Notes under the pieces: generated by a model
Told to the model about the DNA's origin: nothing
Database searches by the model: none
What the model saw: only the letters and a program-made list of their open reading frames with translations
Program-made: the position numbers and the translations under genes
In this document: one piece after another, positions 44,451 to 57,260 of the stretch
Layout: each line of letters opens with the position of its first letter
How positions within the stretch are numbered: the stretch's first letter is position 1
Assembly: GCF_004379255.2 (NCBI RefSeq)
Contig: NC_056052.1
Location: 2,232,001-2,296,000 of the forward strand
From: Salvia splendens
Lineage: Eukaryota > Streptophyta > Magnoliopsida > Lamiales > Lamiaceae
Reading direction: 5' to 3'
Length of the DNA: 64,000 bases

Positions 44451-46480
44451 TTGATATTCATAATGCACTAAAACATAAAATTTATTGAGATTTTCTGACA
44501 CCTATTATACAGATTGTCTCTTTATATTGTCAATTTTATCGTTTGATGTCTATAATTTAAATACGAACTCTCCAAAAGCTCTGCATATATAGACTTTCAA
44601 TTCAATTATATAACCGTCGAACATAGATAATAAATTAACAATATGTGAGATAACTTAAACAATAACTTTCAAAACCTCACAACAAATTTTAAAATGTTGA
44701 ATTTTTTTCAATTGTAAAGTTAGCCTATAATGGTAATGGAAATATTTAGGGCTAACCATGAAAACATTAATGAAATGTTTTGCATATATGAGGCATTGAG
44801 GTTTGGCCTATCAATAAGTCTCTATCTTTGAGTTAATATACACTTTGGCCTTTCATGGATTCAAAGAGTCCCCTCTTAATTGGAGCAATAGACTCATTGA
44901 TTTTGACTACTCCATTTGGCTTGCTTTTTTAGGGCATCATTAACAAAGCTGCAGAAATTAGCCGGGTCCGAGGGGAGCGGTGCGGTGGCGTTGCTGGGAT
45001 AGCCGGGCGGCAATTGTAGTGCCACCGTGTGGCGCGGATGTCCCTTGTTGCAGTGCAATCTGCGGCAAAGTCTAACAATTTTCCTTTTTTTAAGATGTTG
45101 ACGTGACACGTAAATAACAAACGTGTTGTTGCAATGCAATGTGCGATTAAACCTCACAATTTTATTTTGTTTAAGATGATGGCGAGGTAGAATACAACAC
45201 CAACAAATGCCAGAAGACTGCTAAACTGAAAGCAAAAAACCTCATCACACAAGGGCAAAGATGACACAATGTACTTTCTTTATTGAAATTATACATTATA
45301 TACAAATTATAAATATATAAGTGCAATAAATTAATAAACTTTTAATATGTATTTTTTCCCAAAATATTCCAATTTACATAAATACATAAGTTACATAATC
45401 TTTGATAACGAGTTTAAAATTGTAGTATGAACTAAATGTAAACGAAATAAAATTTTTAAATACATTTCTTACACTTATTGTTTTTATTCTACTTTTTTCC
45501 AATATCAGCAAAAATCAATGTTATATTGTGCTCAATATATATTTTTTATGGAAAATTGTCAGAAAAAATATGAAGTTTGATCAAACTTTGTATGCCCACA
45601 ACTTAGAAAATTAGTCAAAATAAAATTATGAAGTTTGGATTTTCTCAATTATCTCATTGTAAATATTTTTGGTGAAATTGTATATGATATCGGAGCTGAA
45701 AAATTATATGTGGACATCACTACCGATTAATTAAATAATATTGTCAATCCATAAAGTAAACGGCATCGCTTGATTGAAATTGATAACAATTTATTACTTA
45801 TAGACGGCCTCAAATTTTCACCATTGAATAATTGAAGGCAAATGGAAACTTATGATGGTCTGAATTTTGACTGAATAATTGAAGGCAAATGGAAACTTTA
45901 TGATGGTCTGAATTTTGACCAAACTTAATACTTTTTTTTAATAATGTACCTTATTCCTTATCAGTTAAATTATAGTGCGGATAGATAATCACTCATGATT
46001 GGTGTATAAGATTTAATTTGAATATTTATGGCGTGTAAATGTATTGTATAGAGTGGTGACCACATCATTTATATATTGCTCGTTTTGAATGCAAACTGAT
46101 AGTATATTTAGGCCACATTTTAAATTATACTACTTGCATCATATTCATTTTATATAAAAATTGATGGATATATAAAATAAGAAATGCCTGAATTATTCTG
46201 AATTATTTACTTATATTTTACATATAGTCAAAACACAATAAAGTATTTTTTATAATCAAAAGGTCTCCAACCACTTGGGTGGTGATTAAAAGTTCACATT
46301 TCCGAAGTCCCGTGACAAAAAGACCGAAACAAGCAAAAAGAAAAGAACTGAACGACAACCAACAACTAGCCTAAACACTATATCTCAACCGGCAAAGGAG
46401 TACTATATAAAATAATAAATAGATTTAATTTATCTATTTATCATACCTTAATACCTCATTATAAACAAATACACACACTA
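44451..46480. other. Spacer with a short tandem repeat and a GC-rich patch
   Basis: No gene. A GC-rich patch at 44935-45075 looks like part of a MITE or other non-coding element without clear ends. A 47-bp unit (GAATAATTGAAGGCAAATGG and following) is tandemly doubled at 45825-45918. Confidence 0.45.
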
Positions 46481-46490
46481 AGACTAGTTG
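46481..46490. repeat. Target duplication of the hAT element
   Basis: AGACTAGTTG before the element recurs at 50204-50213 after it. hAT elements make 8-bp duplications, so two of the ten bases may be chance or the borders may be off by one or two. Confidence 0.8.
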
Positions 46491-46499
46491 TAGGCGTGC

Positions 46500-46855
46500 A
46501 CAAATCGGAATCGGAACCGGCGAAGGCGGTTCGAGCCGGATGGCGGTCCGGCGGTTCGAGCGGGCCGGTTCAGGTTCAAAAAAATTGTGAACCGTAACCG
46601 GCGGTTCACCGGTTCAAATCGGCGGTTCAGCGGTTTCAACGGTAGGATTCCGGTTAGTGCGTAGGTTTTCAGGCTAGGTGTGCAGAAAAACCGGCGGTTT
46701 ACGTCAGAAACCGGCGGTTTCCGGCAGAAACTGCCGGTTTCCGACGGTTCAAGTCCTTTTTCAGGTGGCAGCGTATAGGTGGTAGTGTATAGGCCTAAAA
46801 ACAGGTCAGAAACCGTGGACTGAACCGCCGGTTCAGGCGGTAAACTGGCCCAATT
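46500..46855. repeat. Left subterminal repeats of the hAT element
   Basis: Many copies in both orientations of ACCGGCGGTT and GGTTCGAGC-like words; the matching right cluster is at 50055-50195. The frame of 134 codons on the minus strand here is a by-product of these repeats. Confidence 0.75.
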
Positions 46856-47076
46856 TTGAAATTTGAACTTTTTTTTTATTTCTTCCAATTTTACTCCTAT
46901 AAATACCCTACTTCTCCATCATTTTTATTCATCTCATTCTTGTGTTAACAAAGATTTCCTTCTCAATCTCAATTTCTCTATTCTTGCTCAAGTTGTTTAC
47001 TATTATATTTGTTGTAGTGTTCGTAATTTACCATTTATTCAATATTCCATATTCCATACTACTTTCATTTTGCATT

Positions 47077-49360
47077 ATGTCTTCTTCTCGTAGTGGACCA
47101 GGATGTGGTGATCAGGGTAAAGGAATTTCCCAAGATCAAAGTAGTCGTCCCCAAAAATCAAAGCGACCTAGTCGTCGAGAAGTTATGGAAGAGGTTTCTC
47201 GAGTGGCGGCTGAACGCATGCAAGTAATTTCTAAAAAACAAGATGACGAGTACGACGTGGCTATATCGTCGGACTCGGACAACAATGATGATAGATCTCA
47301 TTCTCGTATTCCGTCTAGCACCGGCGGAAATGAGAACATGCCTCCCCCTCCACCCACTAAAAAAGCATTAAAATCTAATATTTTTGTTAAACACTACAAG
47401 AAGGTCCATGTTGTAATTCCAAGTCCTAATGATCCGCTCTCTCAAGAAGAGACATCGGCGTTTCATGCATATTGTAACTATTGTGATAAAGTCTACAAAT
47501 TTGCGAGCGGTGGGGGATATGGCACCTTCCGTCGTCATTTGGTGACAAAGCATCCGGTAGAATGTGGCACTGCCGCTACCCAAACCCAACTAAACTTCCA
47601 CCCGGTGGCTCAAGTTCGTCAGGTACGTCTCTTTTTAAATATGATCCTAAAAATTTTGCTGACGTTATGACTAGATGGGCTGCAATAAAGCATTTTCCTT
47701 TTAATGTTTATGATGATAAAAAATTTGAGGTTACTATGCAAAGTGGTTTGAACGTAGCTGTCAAAAGAGTAGGTCGAATGACCGTTCAGCGATCTACCGT
47801 TCGACAAAGTTTGGAGAAAAAAGTTGAATTATCACGTTATTTACTCAACTTGGGACACAAAGTGAACATTTGCTCAGATGTATGGACTGATTCTTTTAAT
47901 AGACATTCATACATGGGCATTACAGTTCACTTTGTGGACAATAGTTGGACTTTGAACAAGCGTTTGATTGGTTTTAGAGAATTTGAGACACCACACACTG
48001 CACCCGAAATTGCTTCTTTAATTATTCAAGTTTTGAATGAATTTCAATTATGCAATAAGATATTTTATGTTGGTTTTGATAATGTAACTGCTAACACTGC
48101 AAGTATTAATGACTTGATTGTGGCTTGTGCTCCGGTTATTGGTGGTAAGTATTTTCATCATAGATGCATATGTCATATTTTGAATTTATGTGTACAAGAT
48201 ACGCTTGAATTATGGCAAAAGCATGTTAGTCCTATTAGAACTGTAGTTAGATTAATCCATCAAAATCCGCCTCTTGGCAAAGCTTGGAAGAAGTATTGCC
48301 ATCAAAAGAAGGTAAGATATATGAATTTTACCATGGATATGTCTCATAGATGGAATTCGACATATGATTGTCTGAATTCTACTTTGGGGCGTAAAGATTC
48401 TTTGTGTGATTTTTTTAGAACCTATCCTGTTTCTGATTTATATCTGTCGCATAGTTGTTGGGATCATAGCGTGGGTTTATTTAAATTGTTCAAATATTTC
48501 AAAAATGCGGCTGTTGAATTATCGGGTGTTTATTATTGTACTATTGTTCGTGTTTTAGAGCATTGCATGTATATATCACTTGGTTTTAAATCTGCACTCC
48601 TGAATTGATGTGTGTTTTATATTATATGATTGACAAATGGCTTAAGTATTTTCAGTGAGATTCCAACGGTGTTTTTGATTACAAAGGTCTTGGATCCAAA
48701 ATGGAAATTAGCCGGTACCTCCAGGTTTTTAGATTTTTATTATAACAATTTGAGTTCTATTGATCTTGGTTCACTTCAAGCATTGCAAACAGATACCAAT
48801 GACCAATGGGGAGTAAACCTAACCGAAACATTTCAAATAAACCTCCCGGACCGGTCAATTGTCCAACAAAGCTTCGAGTTTAACTTGCGTGTTCTCTACA
48901 CCGAATATGAAACCAAGTATAACAGTTCCTACCAAGTCAGAAGACCTACCCCTCCTCAACAACATAATTTTGGCTTCGCATTTCAAACTGATTATGATGA
49001 CCCCGACGCGCAATCCCAATTAGCTGACCTATACAGCTACAGCACCGACGGAAGGTCGACCTCAGGTATGGTAAGTGAGTTAGATTTATATTTCGATTCA
49101 CTCTTTTCCTTTGCTGATGAAGGTCCTACTCCTCCCGCCCAAATCAACGTCCTCGATTGGTGGGGAACACACGAGAAAGATTTTCTCATACTTGCGTCAA
49201 TGCCAAGGAGATTTTTTCGGTTCCGGCTTCCACTGTCTCCGTCGAGTCCACTTTCAGTGTTGGATTACGTGTGTTGGATGAATCAAGAAGTAAGCTCTCC
49301 GCGAAAAATATGGAAGTCGTGATGGTACTTGATGATTGGGCCAAAGCTAATGTCAGATAA
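47077..49360 (+). pseudogene. hAT transposase, several frameshifts
   Basis: Starts MSSSRSGPGCGDQGKGISQD with a basic region, then a BED zinc finger (CNYCDKVYKFASGGGYGTFR, then RHLVTKH). Around 47600 the frame shifts by one base into PPGGSSSSGTSLFKYDPKNF. The core follows: NICSDVWTDSFNRHSYMGIT, NKIFYVGFDNVTANTASIND, RCICHILNLCVQD and MSHRWNSTYDCLN, which carry hAT catalytic-region motifs. Between 48605 and 48655 two more frame changes occur (MIDKWLKYF then SEIPTVFLITKVLDPKWKL), and near 49210 another precedes the C-terminal dimerisation block (PASTVSVESTFSVGLRVLDE, then SRSKLSAKNMEVVM). At least four breaks make it inactive. Introns do not explain the breaks, since protein continuity is kept across them without gaps. 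Confidence 0.9.
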
Positions 49361-50213
49361 CAAGAAAATTATTGGGATGATCATCAGGAGGAATCACAAG
49401 AAGATTTCACCGTGGATGAATCATAGGCCAACCGTCAACTGCCGGCCAAGCCAAATAGGTAAGTAAGGTAAGAGAACTATGTGGGCTTTGATTCCCTAAT
49501 GCAAATGAGCATTGGGGATACGTAGGCACCTCAACTTAAATTTTAAATTTAAGTTGAGCTCTCAAGTCCTTTTTCCTTTATTTCTTTTTTTCCATTTGTT
49601 TCAACTTTAAAAATATGCAAATACAATTAAATAATTGTATTTGTATATACTCTAGTCAGTGAAGCAGATTTCTCTATAAGGCTAAATCCGGGAAACTTTT
49701 GACAATTCTACTATAATTGTTGATTGTTAGACAAAACTCAACATTTAAGGTTGAATTGCTAAAGGCGTCCTCAATTTAGTTATGTAGAAACATCTCCTTC
49801 GCCGACTAAGAGTATATATACTTATAAATTTTTTGTTCAGAACTTCAAGTCTTTTTTGTAATTTGTAATTAGCTTCGTTGTAGACTAGTAGTCTCGTTGT
49901 ATTTAATTTTTTTGTTTAAGACTTCAAGTTTTTGTGATTTGTAATTGTTGGAACTTGTAATCTCAATAAAATTGCAATTTTCATCGTGATTTTTTGAATT
50001 TTATTTACGCACATTTCATAGATAAATAAATAAGAAAATGCAAAAAAAATATTACGAACCTCCGAACCGACCCGGAACCGGCGGTTTTTTGAACCGGAAC
50101 CGCTGGAACCCTTGGCGGGCCGATTCAGGTTCATGAAAATCCTGAACCGTGAACCGTCGGTTCTGAACCGGAACCGCCGGTTTATGAACCGTGTGCGTGC
50201 CTAAGACTAGTTG

Positions 50214-51560
50214 TGTTACCAATTTTATTTACCCACGTTTTAATTAACATAAAGATATTTAGACAAACATATGAAATGGAAAAGCCAGATGCAATCAACC
50301 TGTATTAATGATTAAGAATAAGTCAAAATATATCACTCCATGTTTCTAAGGTTTGCTCGTGCGGCCTTCATAATAAAATTTATAAATTTCACAAATTAAA
50401 GCAGGTGTTGAAAAAATGGGTTGTGTTAAATGTCGTGACAGGACCTAAAGGTTGTAGGACCCCATTTGTATAATTTACTATTAATTTCAGAGTATAGAAA
50501 AGCTGTCAGAAAATTGTGAAAAATGGGTGATAAGCACAAGCTTGTAGTAACTTTTAATTATATTGGACACAATACATATCATCGAATATGAAACACTTGA
50601 CTTGTTCAACTCTCTGTGTTTGTACAATTGTATATTGGCTGGGTTTGGTGTCCACTTCGATTATATTAAGGGATATATGCATATGTAATCAAGAGAACTA
50701 TGTTATTGGACGATAAACTGCAGGGTTTTGGTGTTCAAACTTTGATTATATTAAGGGATAAATGCATATGTAATCAAGATAACTATGTTATTGGATGATA
50801 AACTGCAGCTTGATTGGTAAGATATTTCCTCTTCATTTAATAGATTTGGGATTCTAGTCATTTCAAGATAAATGAGGATTATTATTAATCCTCTTTAATT
50901 AAAAAAGGTAACCATATTATTTTAACATTCTCTCATCATATTTTATTTCAAGATATAAATAATCGACTACATACATTACATAATTAGAGTATGTATGAGC
51001 TAAAAAGAGATGTTGAAAAGTTTGTTTGGAAGTCATGTATTTGTGGAAAATAAGCAAACCTCCACATGCCTCACCTTTTTTTTATGTGGAAAGTTGAAAC
51101 AATGGTACGACTCTTTTGTTGGTATCTCTCACTACATGTGTACATATTAATTTTCAAAAGTGCAACATCTACTTCTTTAATTTGTACCATTATTACATGC
51201 ATAACTTGGATAAATATATATTTATAATTATCTATTAATATGTGCTTTCTGCATTCTCGTGTAAAACATAATCAGTCTTTGTGTAAAAGTGCTAGGACCA
51301 AAGTAAATAAAGAGGTAAACATTAGGATACATTGGATGTCATTGTTGAGTTCTTCTTTAGTTTAGTCCACCTCAATACTTACATATATTCAGTCTTAATA
51401 AAAATAGATTCATTATTTATTACGGGTAAAATGTTAATTGGATTTACGAGCTTCTTGGAGGAGAGATATTATCTTTTTGAAGCAAAAAGGAAGTATAAAA
51501 GATTTTGAAACTTCACATTGGATTTGGATTCCCCACTTTTGTTTGACTTTTGACTATAAT
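50214..51560. other. Spacer
   Basis: AT-rich, with one 85-bp tandem duplication (next entry). No gene recognised. Confidence 0.45.
50641..50810. repeat. 85-bp tandem duplication
   Basis: Two units, each with GATTATATTAAGGGATA, GCATATGTAATCAAGA and TAAACTGCAG, are offset by 85 bases with a handful of differences. Confidence 0.75.
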
Positions 51561-51561
51561 A

Positions 51562-51739
51562 CTCCCTCCGTCCCGAACTACTTGCACTTATTCCTTTCTG
51601 GGCGTCCCAAGTTATTTGCACTCTTTCCATTTTTAGTAAAAATTATCACCTACAGCCGCAATCGTTGACTTTGCTATACACTCATTCCTTAATCTACGTG
51701 CCGAAAAGGAAATGTGCGAGTAGTCCGGGACGGAGGGAG
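51562..51739. mobile_element. Stowaway-like MITE, copy A (178 bp)
   Basis: Ends CTCCCTCCGTCCCG and CGGGACGGAGGGAG form inverted repeats flanked by TA. The interior (TTTCTGGGCGTCCCAAGTTA, CAGCCGCAATCGTTGACTTT) is shared with copies B and C. Confidence 0.85.
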
Positions 51740-51741
51740 TA

Positions 51742-52750
51742 TAAAACTATGAGCCTTGAAGATGAAAACTTAACATTTTGAACTTGTGGATATGCTGAGA
51801 GATTGATGGTGACTCAGAGTAGTGGCCTACTAAAGACGGCCTAGCAAAGAATCAGCCATAACTAGTAATGATATTTTGGATCTAATTCGAGTAATGACTT
51901 GCAAATAATCAGTCTTGACAGAACAAAAATTCAGAGTCTGACAAGAACTAGCAGTAACCAATGAGAATACTAGCATTAGCATTATAGGAGTGTCGATTTT
52001 ACTGACTGTAATGGCTCACACTTGCTAATACAATACTTCCAATTAAACAACTTCAAATGAACATAGGGTTATCTCATTAAGTTGAATGAAATTTCAATTG
52101 ATTAATCTCTAGTAATTAGTAATCCAATTATTTCAATCAATGTACAATCACCCCACATACATAAATTCGCATCTCTTTACAAGCTAGTGGTGGTGGAACC
52201 CAACATTCTCACCTTATTAACATACACCATTTCATTTGTGTGAGTCATACTTGACATTTTAATGTCTCATCTTGAAAAGTCTTTTTAACTTGAAACTAAC
52301 ACGTGACCCAACTTTTAGAAGCATATTCTATAATTACTTACAACTTGTTATGATAAATTAGTGACTCTCTCTAAATGTACGAAAATTAGCAAGTACTCCT
52401 ACTAGCAAACACATTGGATGAATAAATATCTTCAATAGTACAAAGGTCAATAGGGATATAAGTAAATCAATATCAGTTCACACGTGCAACATTATGAACT
52501 TGTTAAAGTTCCTATAAAAAATAAATAAGTATAATAAAGAGATGCTCAGTCTTGGTCATTGCAACTCCTTTTATTTAGTCTTAATTATCTACTATAAGCA
52601 CTTGAAAACACAATCTATCTCCTATAAAGAAGTCACATTTTTGTCATTATGAGTGTTTCTTATTAAAATATCTCAATTTATTTTTTATAAATATAATTTA
52701 TATTCCATTCACTCTTATTTTTTATATAAGGCTTAAAATACAAAAAAGTA
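51742..52750. other. Spacer
   Basis: AT-rich sequence between two Stowaway-like copies. No gene or RNA recognised. Confidence 0.4.
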
Positions 52751-52929
52751 CTCCCTCTGTCCCGTGTTACTTGCACTATTTTCCTTTCTGGGCGTCCCAA
52801 GTTATTTGCACTTTTTCCATTTTTAATAAAAATTATCACCTACAGCCGCAATTGTTGACTTTGCTATACACTCATTCCTTAATCTCCGTGCCGAAAAGCA
52901 AATGTGCGAGTAGCCCGGGATGGAGGGAG
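52751..52929. mobile_element. Stowaway-like MITE, copy B
   Basis: Ends CTCCCTCTGTCCCG and CCGGGATGGAGGGAG, flanked by TA; interior nearly identical to copies A and C. Confidence 0.85.
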
Positions 52930-53972
52930 TACTAGTCAACATGAATTCAACAAGTTGATCAACAAGCCATCTGTCATCGGCTGCACTAAGATAGGAAAGT
53001 TTGAGCACTAAATTGTTATCCATAAATCTTTTCTTAGTTAGACTCATATCCATGAAAGATCATTTTATTACTAATATATACTCCATAATGACCATGAAAT
53101 GACATAAAACATAACTTCGGTTTGTTAGAAAAGCATGCGGAAACGTTTCATCACCCCAACAATTTACTACTTTATTAACTATTTATACTCACATTCTATT
53201 ATAAACTATCAAAAAATAAGATTAATATGCTACTCTACTATTCCACTCACGACGCGCTAAAGTAAAATGAAGTTACACTACTAGTAACAAATTCAATGAC
53301 TATAATAATAATGTAGAAAGGCAATGTTGTGAAAAATGGGGGTTGATTGCAAGAATTTTCAAAAGGTTGATAGATTGTAGGTTGGGTCCTACATCTAGGG
53401 ATGATTGAAATTATGATGATGAATGAGCAGTCCACAGCTAAGTCCCACTTGCACATTTGGAACTTTATATCACAAGGTTTTGGAATTCCAAAAATGCATA
53501 CCTATCCACACATACATTCAGATGCACAAAATCATAGGACAAGCTACATTCATTTTTCTCATGGGAAATCTTAAATTTTAAGAATATTTTAGATTTCTCA
53601 GAAAATGTTAAATCACTGAATAACAAGTGGCTGGAAATGTACACTAAGATTGTGCAGAGAAATGATGAATATTCCTTCCCCTTGCACAAAAAATATGCAT
53701 CATCAATCAACCAAAAGGTTTTTGATTGGGAATTTCTCCCCTTTTATTCTTGAAAAATGTGTTTTTGCTTTTTGGGTGAAAAATGAGAAAATGGGATGTC
53801 AGTTCAAATTTCACTTTGTCTTTCTGAATTTAAAAATCAATTTGTGGTACTATTGAAAATCCAAATTAATTAAAAATCACCCAACCTCCAAAGTGTTTAC
53901 ATCTATTGCTTCAAATTTTTGTTAGGATGAAACTAATATTTACAAGTAGTGAACTCCTTCACTTCTAAAACT
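52930..53972. other. Spacer
   Basis: No convincing gene; the short frames here (53465, 53650) lack family resemblance and sit in low-complexity AT-rich sequence. Confidence 0.4.
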
Positions 53973-54320
53973 TAGAGCATCAGCAGTGGCGCGAAATTCC
54001 CGGTGAAATTTCTTGCGGAATTCCCAAAAACACCTCTTGCCACGTCATACGGACTTCCCAAAAACACCTCTTGCCACGTCATACGGACTTCCCACTGCAC
54101 TGCCACGTCATAAGGACTTCCCACTGCACAGTGGCGGACATCCCAAGGACTTCCCGAAAATTTAATGCAATAAACGGGAATTCCGCGCGTAACGCCATGG
54201 AACTGCGGTGTCCTCGGCAGAATTCCGTATCCGTGCATACCATGCACAGTGGCGGACGTCCGCCGCGGAATTCCGGTACGCCGATCGAAATTTCGCCGGG
54301 ACAGCCACCATTGGTGATGA
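53973..54320. mobile_element. Harbinger-like MITE with internal tandem repeats
   Basis: Left end GAGCATCAGCAGTGGCGCGA and following CCCGGTGAAATTTC mirror the right end GAAATTTCGCCGGG plus CCACCATTGGTGATG. Inside, a unit of about 35 bases (AACACCTCTTGCCACGTCAT, ACGGACTTCCC) is repeated in tandem at 54022-54090, with shorter variants after it. GC-rich and non-coding; target duplication unclear. Confidence 0.6.
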
Positions 54321-55648
54321 AAATATTAAGAATTGAATAAATGATTGTGAAAAGTAAAACTCCCACATAGGTTAGATGTAAGTAAAAAGGACTACAACCT
54401 ATTTCAGCAAAGTTATTGCTTTCCTTGATTGGCTAAAAAGGTTATTTCTGAGCTATGGCAAAGCAAGAATCTGTTACTTTTAGTTTTGTCACTTTGTTAA
54501 TGTAATGTAGCATGAACATGATAATTTAAATAACTATTCCAATAGATAAAAGCTTCGATATTTTCATCTTCCATGTAATGATTGATTTATGTGCTATTTA
54601 ATTGGTGATTGGAATGTATATTTATTTGGAATTACAGATCAACAAATTACTAAAATACCTCCACATTTTTATTGTAAAATTTGGATCATCTTTTATGCAA
54701 AAGGTAAGGAAGGTAAAAGATCGACATTTACCCAATGTAGCCATCAAAATCAATTGATAAATGAATGGCAACGCACAAATGATAAAATAAAAATGCGTAA
54801 TAGGTAAATTAATAACATCAAAGGTAATATTTTACCTCAATTTCTTGGAAGAATTCATGGAACAAAGTAATAGGTATAGCAAATTGTGCACGCACAATAA
54901 TAATATAATACGATTATGCCAAACTCACAAGACATGGTAAGGAAACTCTCGACACGAGTGTGAGCATGAGACGCCTCATATAGACAGAAACATAATAGCA
55001 ACACAATTTAATTCGTATTGATATACATGAACTGATAACGATTCGATAAGATATAAGTTTGTAGCAATGTAAAATGTAAATTCTTAAAGTTTAAAAACTA
55101 CTAATACAGAAATAAACTGTAACTAGTAATTCCTAGTAAAGTAAAGATTAATAATTTTGGATGCTTCGTTTTGATAATGATCTTTTTGTTTGGAGGTAGC
55201 CAACCCCTCTTAGAACTTGTTTGTTTGGTTGTGCTTGATTGTGTTTATTCATGTTGTATATTTTACTATCTTTCTAAGTCTATTTTGTTTGTATCAGACT
55301 CTGTACTCCTTTGTTCATTTGCATCTTCCAAGTGTGTGATTTGAATCTTTCATTTTATTTAAAAAGTAAACTAAGAATTAAAATAATTAATATTCCATCG
55401 TTCTAGACTTCTATCTAATATGAAACATTTCTTGGTCGTCACAAAATTTTATAAGTTATTGATTAATACATTTAATTGAAGAGAGAAACTCTAACCGACT
55501 AAGTATTAAAATGAGAAATAACATAGATGTATATTTTAATTTAATTATAATTGAATATATACTTGAAAAGTGAAAAGTGAAAATGATAAAAATATGACAT
55601 CTAAGGTAGACTAAAAAGAAAAACATGTCATTTTAGTTACAGAAAGTA
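54321..55648. other. AT-rich spacer
   Basis: No gene or other feature recognised. Confidence 0.4.
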
Positions 55649-56105
55649 CTCCCTCCGTCCTTAAAAATTTGTCACCTTTTTACTTTTTCATCCATCCATA
55701 ATAATTTGTTACATTTCACTTTTATCATTTTTTGCAGTGGATCTCACATTCCACTAACTCATTTTCACTCACATTATATGATAAAACTAATATATAAAAG
55801 TAAGACTCACATGCCACTAACTTTTTCAACTCACTTTCTATTACTCCCTTCGTCCCATAATATATGTCTCACTTTCCTTTTTTAGTTTGTCCCACTAAAG
55901 ATGTCACATTTTTATTTTTAGAAAAAGTTTTCTCTCACAATAATATAAATATAATATTTTCTCTTTTCACCTAACGCACAAAACAAAACCTCCTAAAATC
56001 TCGTGTCGTCCCACAAGTGTGACATCTTTTGTGGGACGGGGGGGGGTACATTTCTTAAAACTCGTGCTAAGTCAAATGGTGCCAAATTATTAGGGACAGA
56101 GGGAG
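55649..56105. mobile_element. Stowaway-like MITE interrupted by another
   Basis: Left end CTCCCTCCGTCC and right end GGGACAGAGGGAG, flanked by TA. The element is split by a second MITE at 55844-56046. Confidence 0.6.
55844..56046. mobile_element. Nested Stowaway-like MITE
   Basis: CTCCCTTCGTCCCATAATAT at the left and TTTTGTGGGACGGGGGGGG at the right, flanked by TA; the interior AAGATGTCACATTT pairs with AGTGTGACATCTT. The right terminal repeat has become a G run. Confidence 0.6.
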
Positions 56106-56114
56106 TATATAATA

Positions 56115-56321
56115 CTCCATCCGTCCCACAAATATTGTCTCACTTTGAACGGACACGGATTTTAAGAAATGTAATAAATAATGACTTGAAAAAGTTAGTG
56201 GAACATGAGTCCTACTTTTATATATTAATTTTATAATAAAATGTGAGTAGATATGAATGTGACAAATTTTGTCGGACTAACAAAATGAAAAAATGAGACA
56301 ATATTTGTGGGACGGAGTGAG
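56115..56321. mobile_element. Stowaway-like MITE
   Basis: Ends CTCCATCCGTCCCACAAATA and TATTTGTGGGACGGAGTGAG are inverted repeats flanked by TA. Confidence 0.75.
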
Positions 56322-57260
56322 TACATAGTAGTAGTAATTTTAGTTAACGATTTACGCGAACCGTTACACGCAATCAAAGTTAAAGTTTGTAGAGATTAAC
56401 CTCATTTTATTAAAGAAATAAAAACTAAAATGGTATGGGAATTTATTTTATTACGAGTAATAATTAATTGGTTATCCTCAAAACAAAAAATAGATAAAAA
56501 TGCAGAAAACCCAATTTCCGAATTATACGGTGTTGTTTCCTGCGCCGACCACACGGTAGTTGCACCCATGATCCGCTGACGCCACCCAAAGCTCGGCTCG
56601 GCTCGGCTCGATCCCAGCCGCGAAGCCGACCTTGTCCACTTCTCTGATAGTTGCATTTGCCTTGAATTTGGGGTTCATTTCATTTGCTGACAAATAAAAA
56701 TCCCAATGCATCTAACCCTGGTTGCATCTCAACCACAGATCCAACCCTGGTTAGTTTTATTTAAACACTTTGAAAATTCTGAATAGTCAGCTGGGCAGTG
56801 ACACAGTCTACTGATCCACACCCCCCATATTTTTCTTTCTAGATGAAACTATTCTTCAACTGATTGAGTAATCATGTGAAGAAAGATGGTAGAGAGCAAC
56901 AATTTGCTTACTTGTGGGTTTGTGTAAAAAAAAGGTATCTGTTTTTCAAGCTTTGTTTTCTTGGGCTTTGGGTTGGTTTCATGGGTGCAGAAGCAGAGGA
57001 AAAGGAGAGAGATGGAGTTTTGATGACAGAGAAAAAGCTGCACAGTTGCAATTATATCACATGCATACAAAACTGTGCTTCTTGGGATTGTTGTCTTTCA
57101 TGGGAGTTTGTTTACCATTTCTTGTAATCCCAACTCAAAAAAACACACACACTTCCTTTCACTTCCTTTAAAGCTGGTGGTTTTACAAGAGAGATCTGAG
57201 AAATAGACTACTATTAGTGTTAAGTTAACAACAACTGTGTGTGAATTTTGATAATCAAGA
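56322..57260. other. Upstream region and leader of the HD-Zip gene
   Basis: The later part (about 56840-57260) has higher GC and several short upstream ATGs and is probably the 5' leader and promoter of the HD-Zip gene. A minus-strand frame at 56523-56711 has a fairly normal amino-acid composition, but I recognise no family. Confidence 0.45.

Larger units (their letters stand above)
46491..50203 (+). mobile_element. hAT transposon, full length but decayed
   Basis: Terminal inverted repeats TAGGCGTGCAC and GTGCGTGCCTA with a 10-base flanking duplication. Both ends carry dense subterminal repeats of ACCGGCGGTTC/GAACCGGAACCG type (46500-46850 and 50055-50195), the likely transposase binding sites. 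Between them is a frameshifted Ac/Tam3-type transposase gene. Confidence 0.9.

Noticed and set aside
47590..47640. Possible intron explaining the first hAT frame change
   Set aside because: Protein continuity across the point needs a one-base shift and not a removed segment, and GTACGT lies within conserved coding sequence.
56523..56711. Minus-strand frame with fairly normal composition (NPKFKANATIREVDKVGFAA)
   Set aside because: Only 62 codons, no recognised family, no splice partner found. It could be a gene fragment, but I cannot support it.
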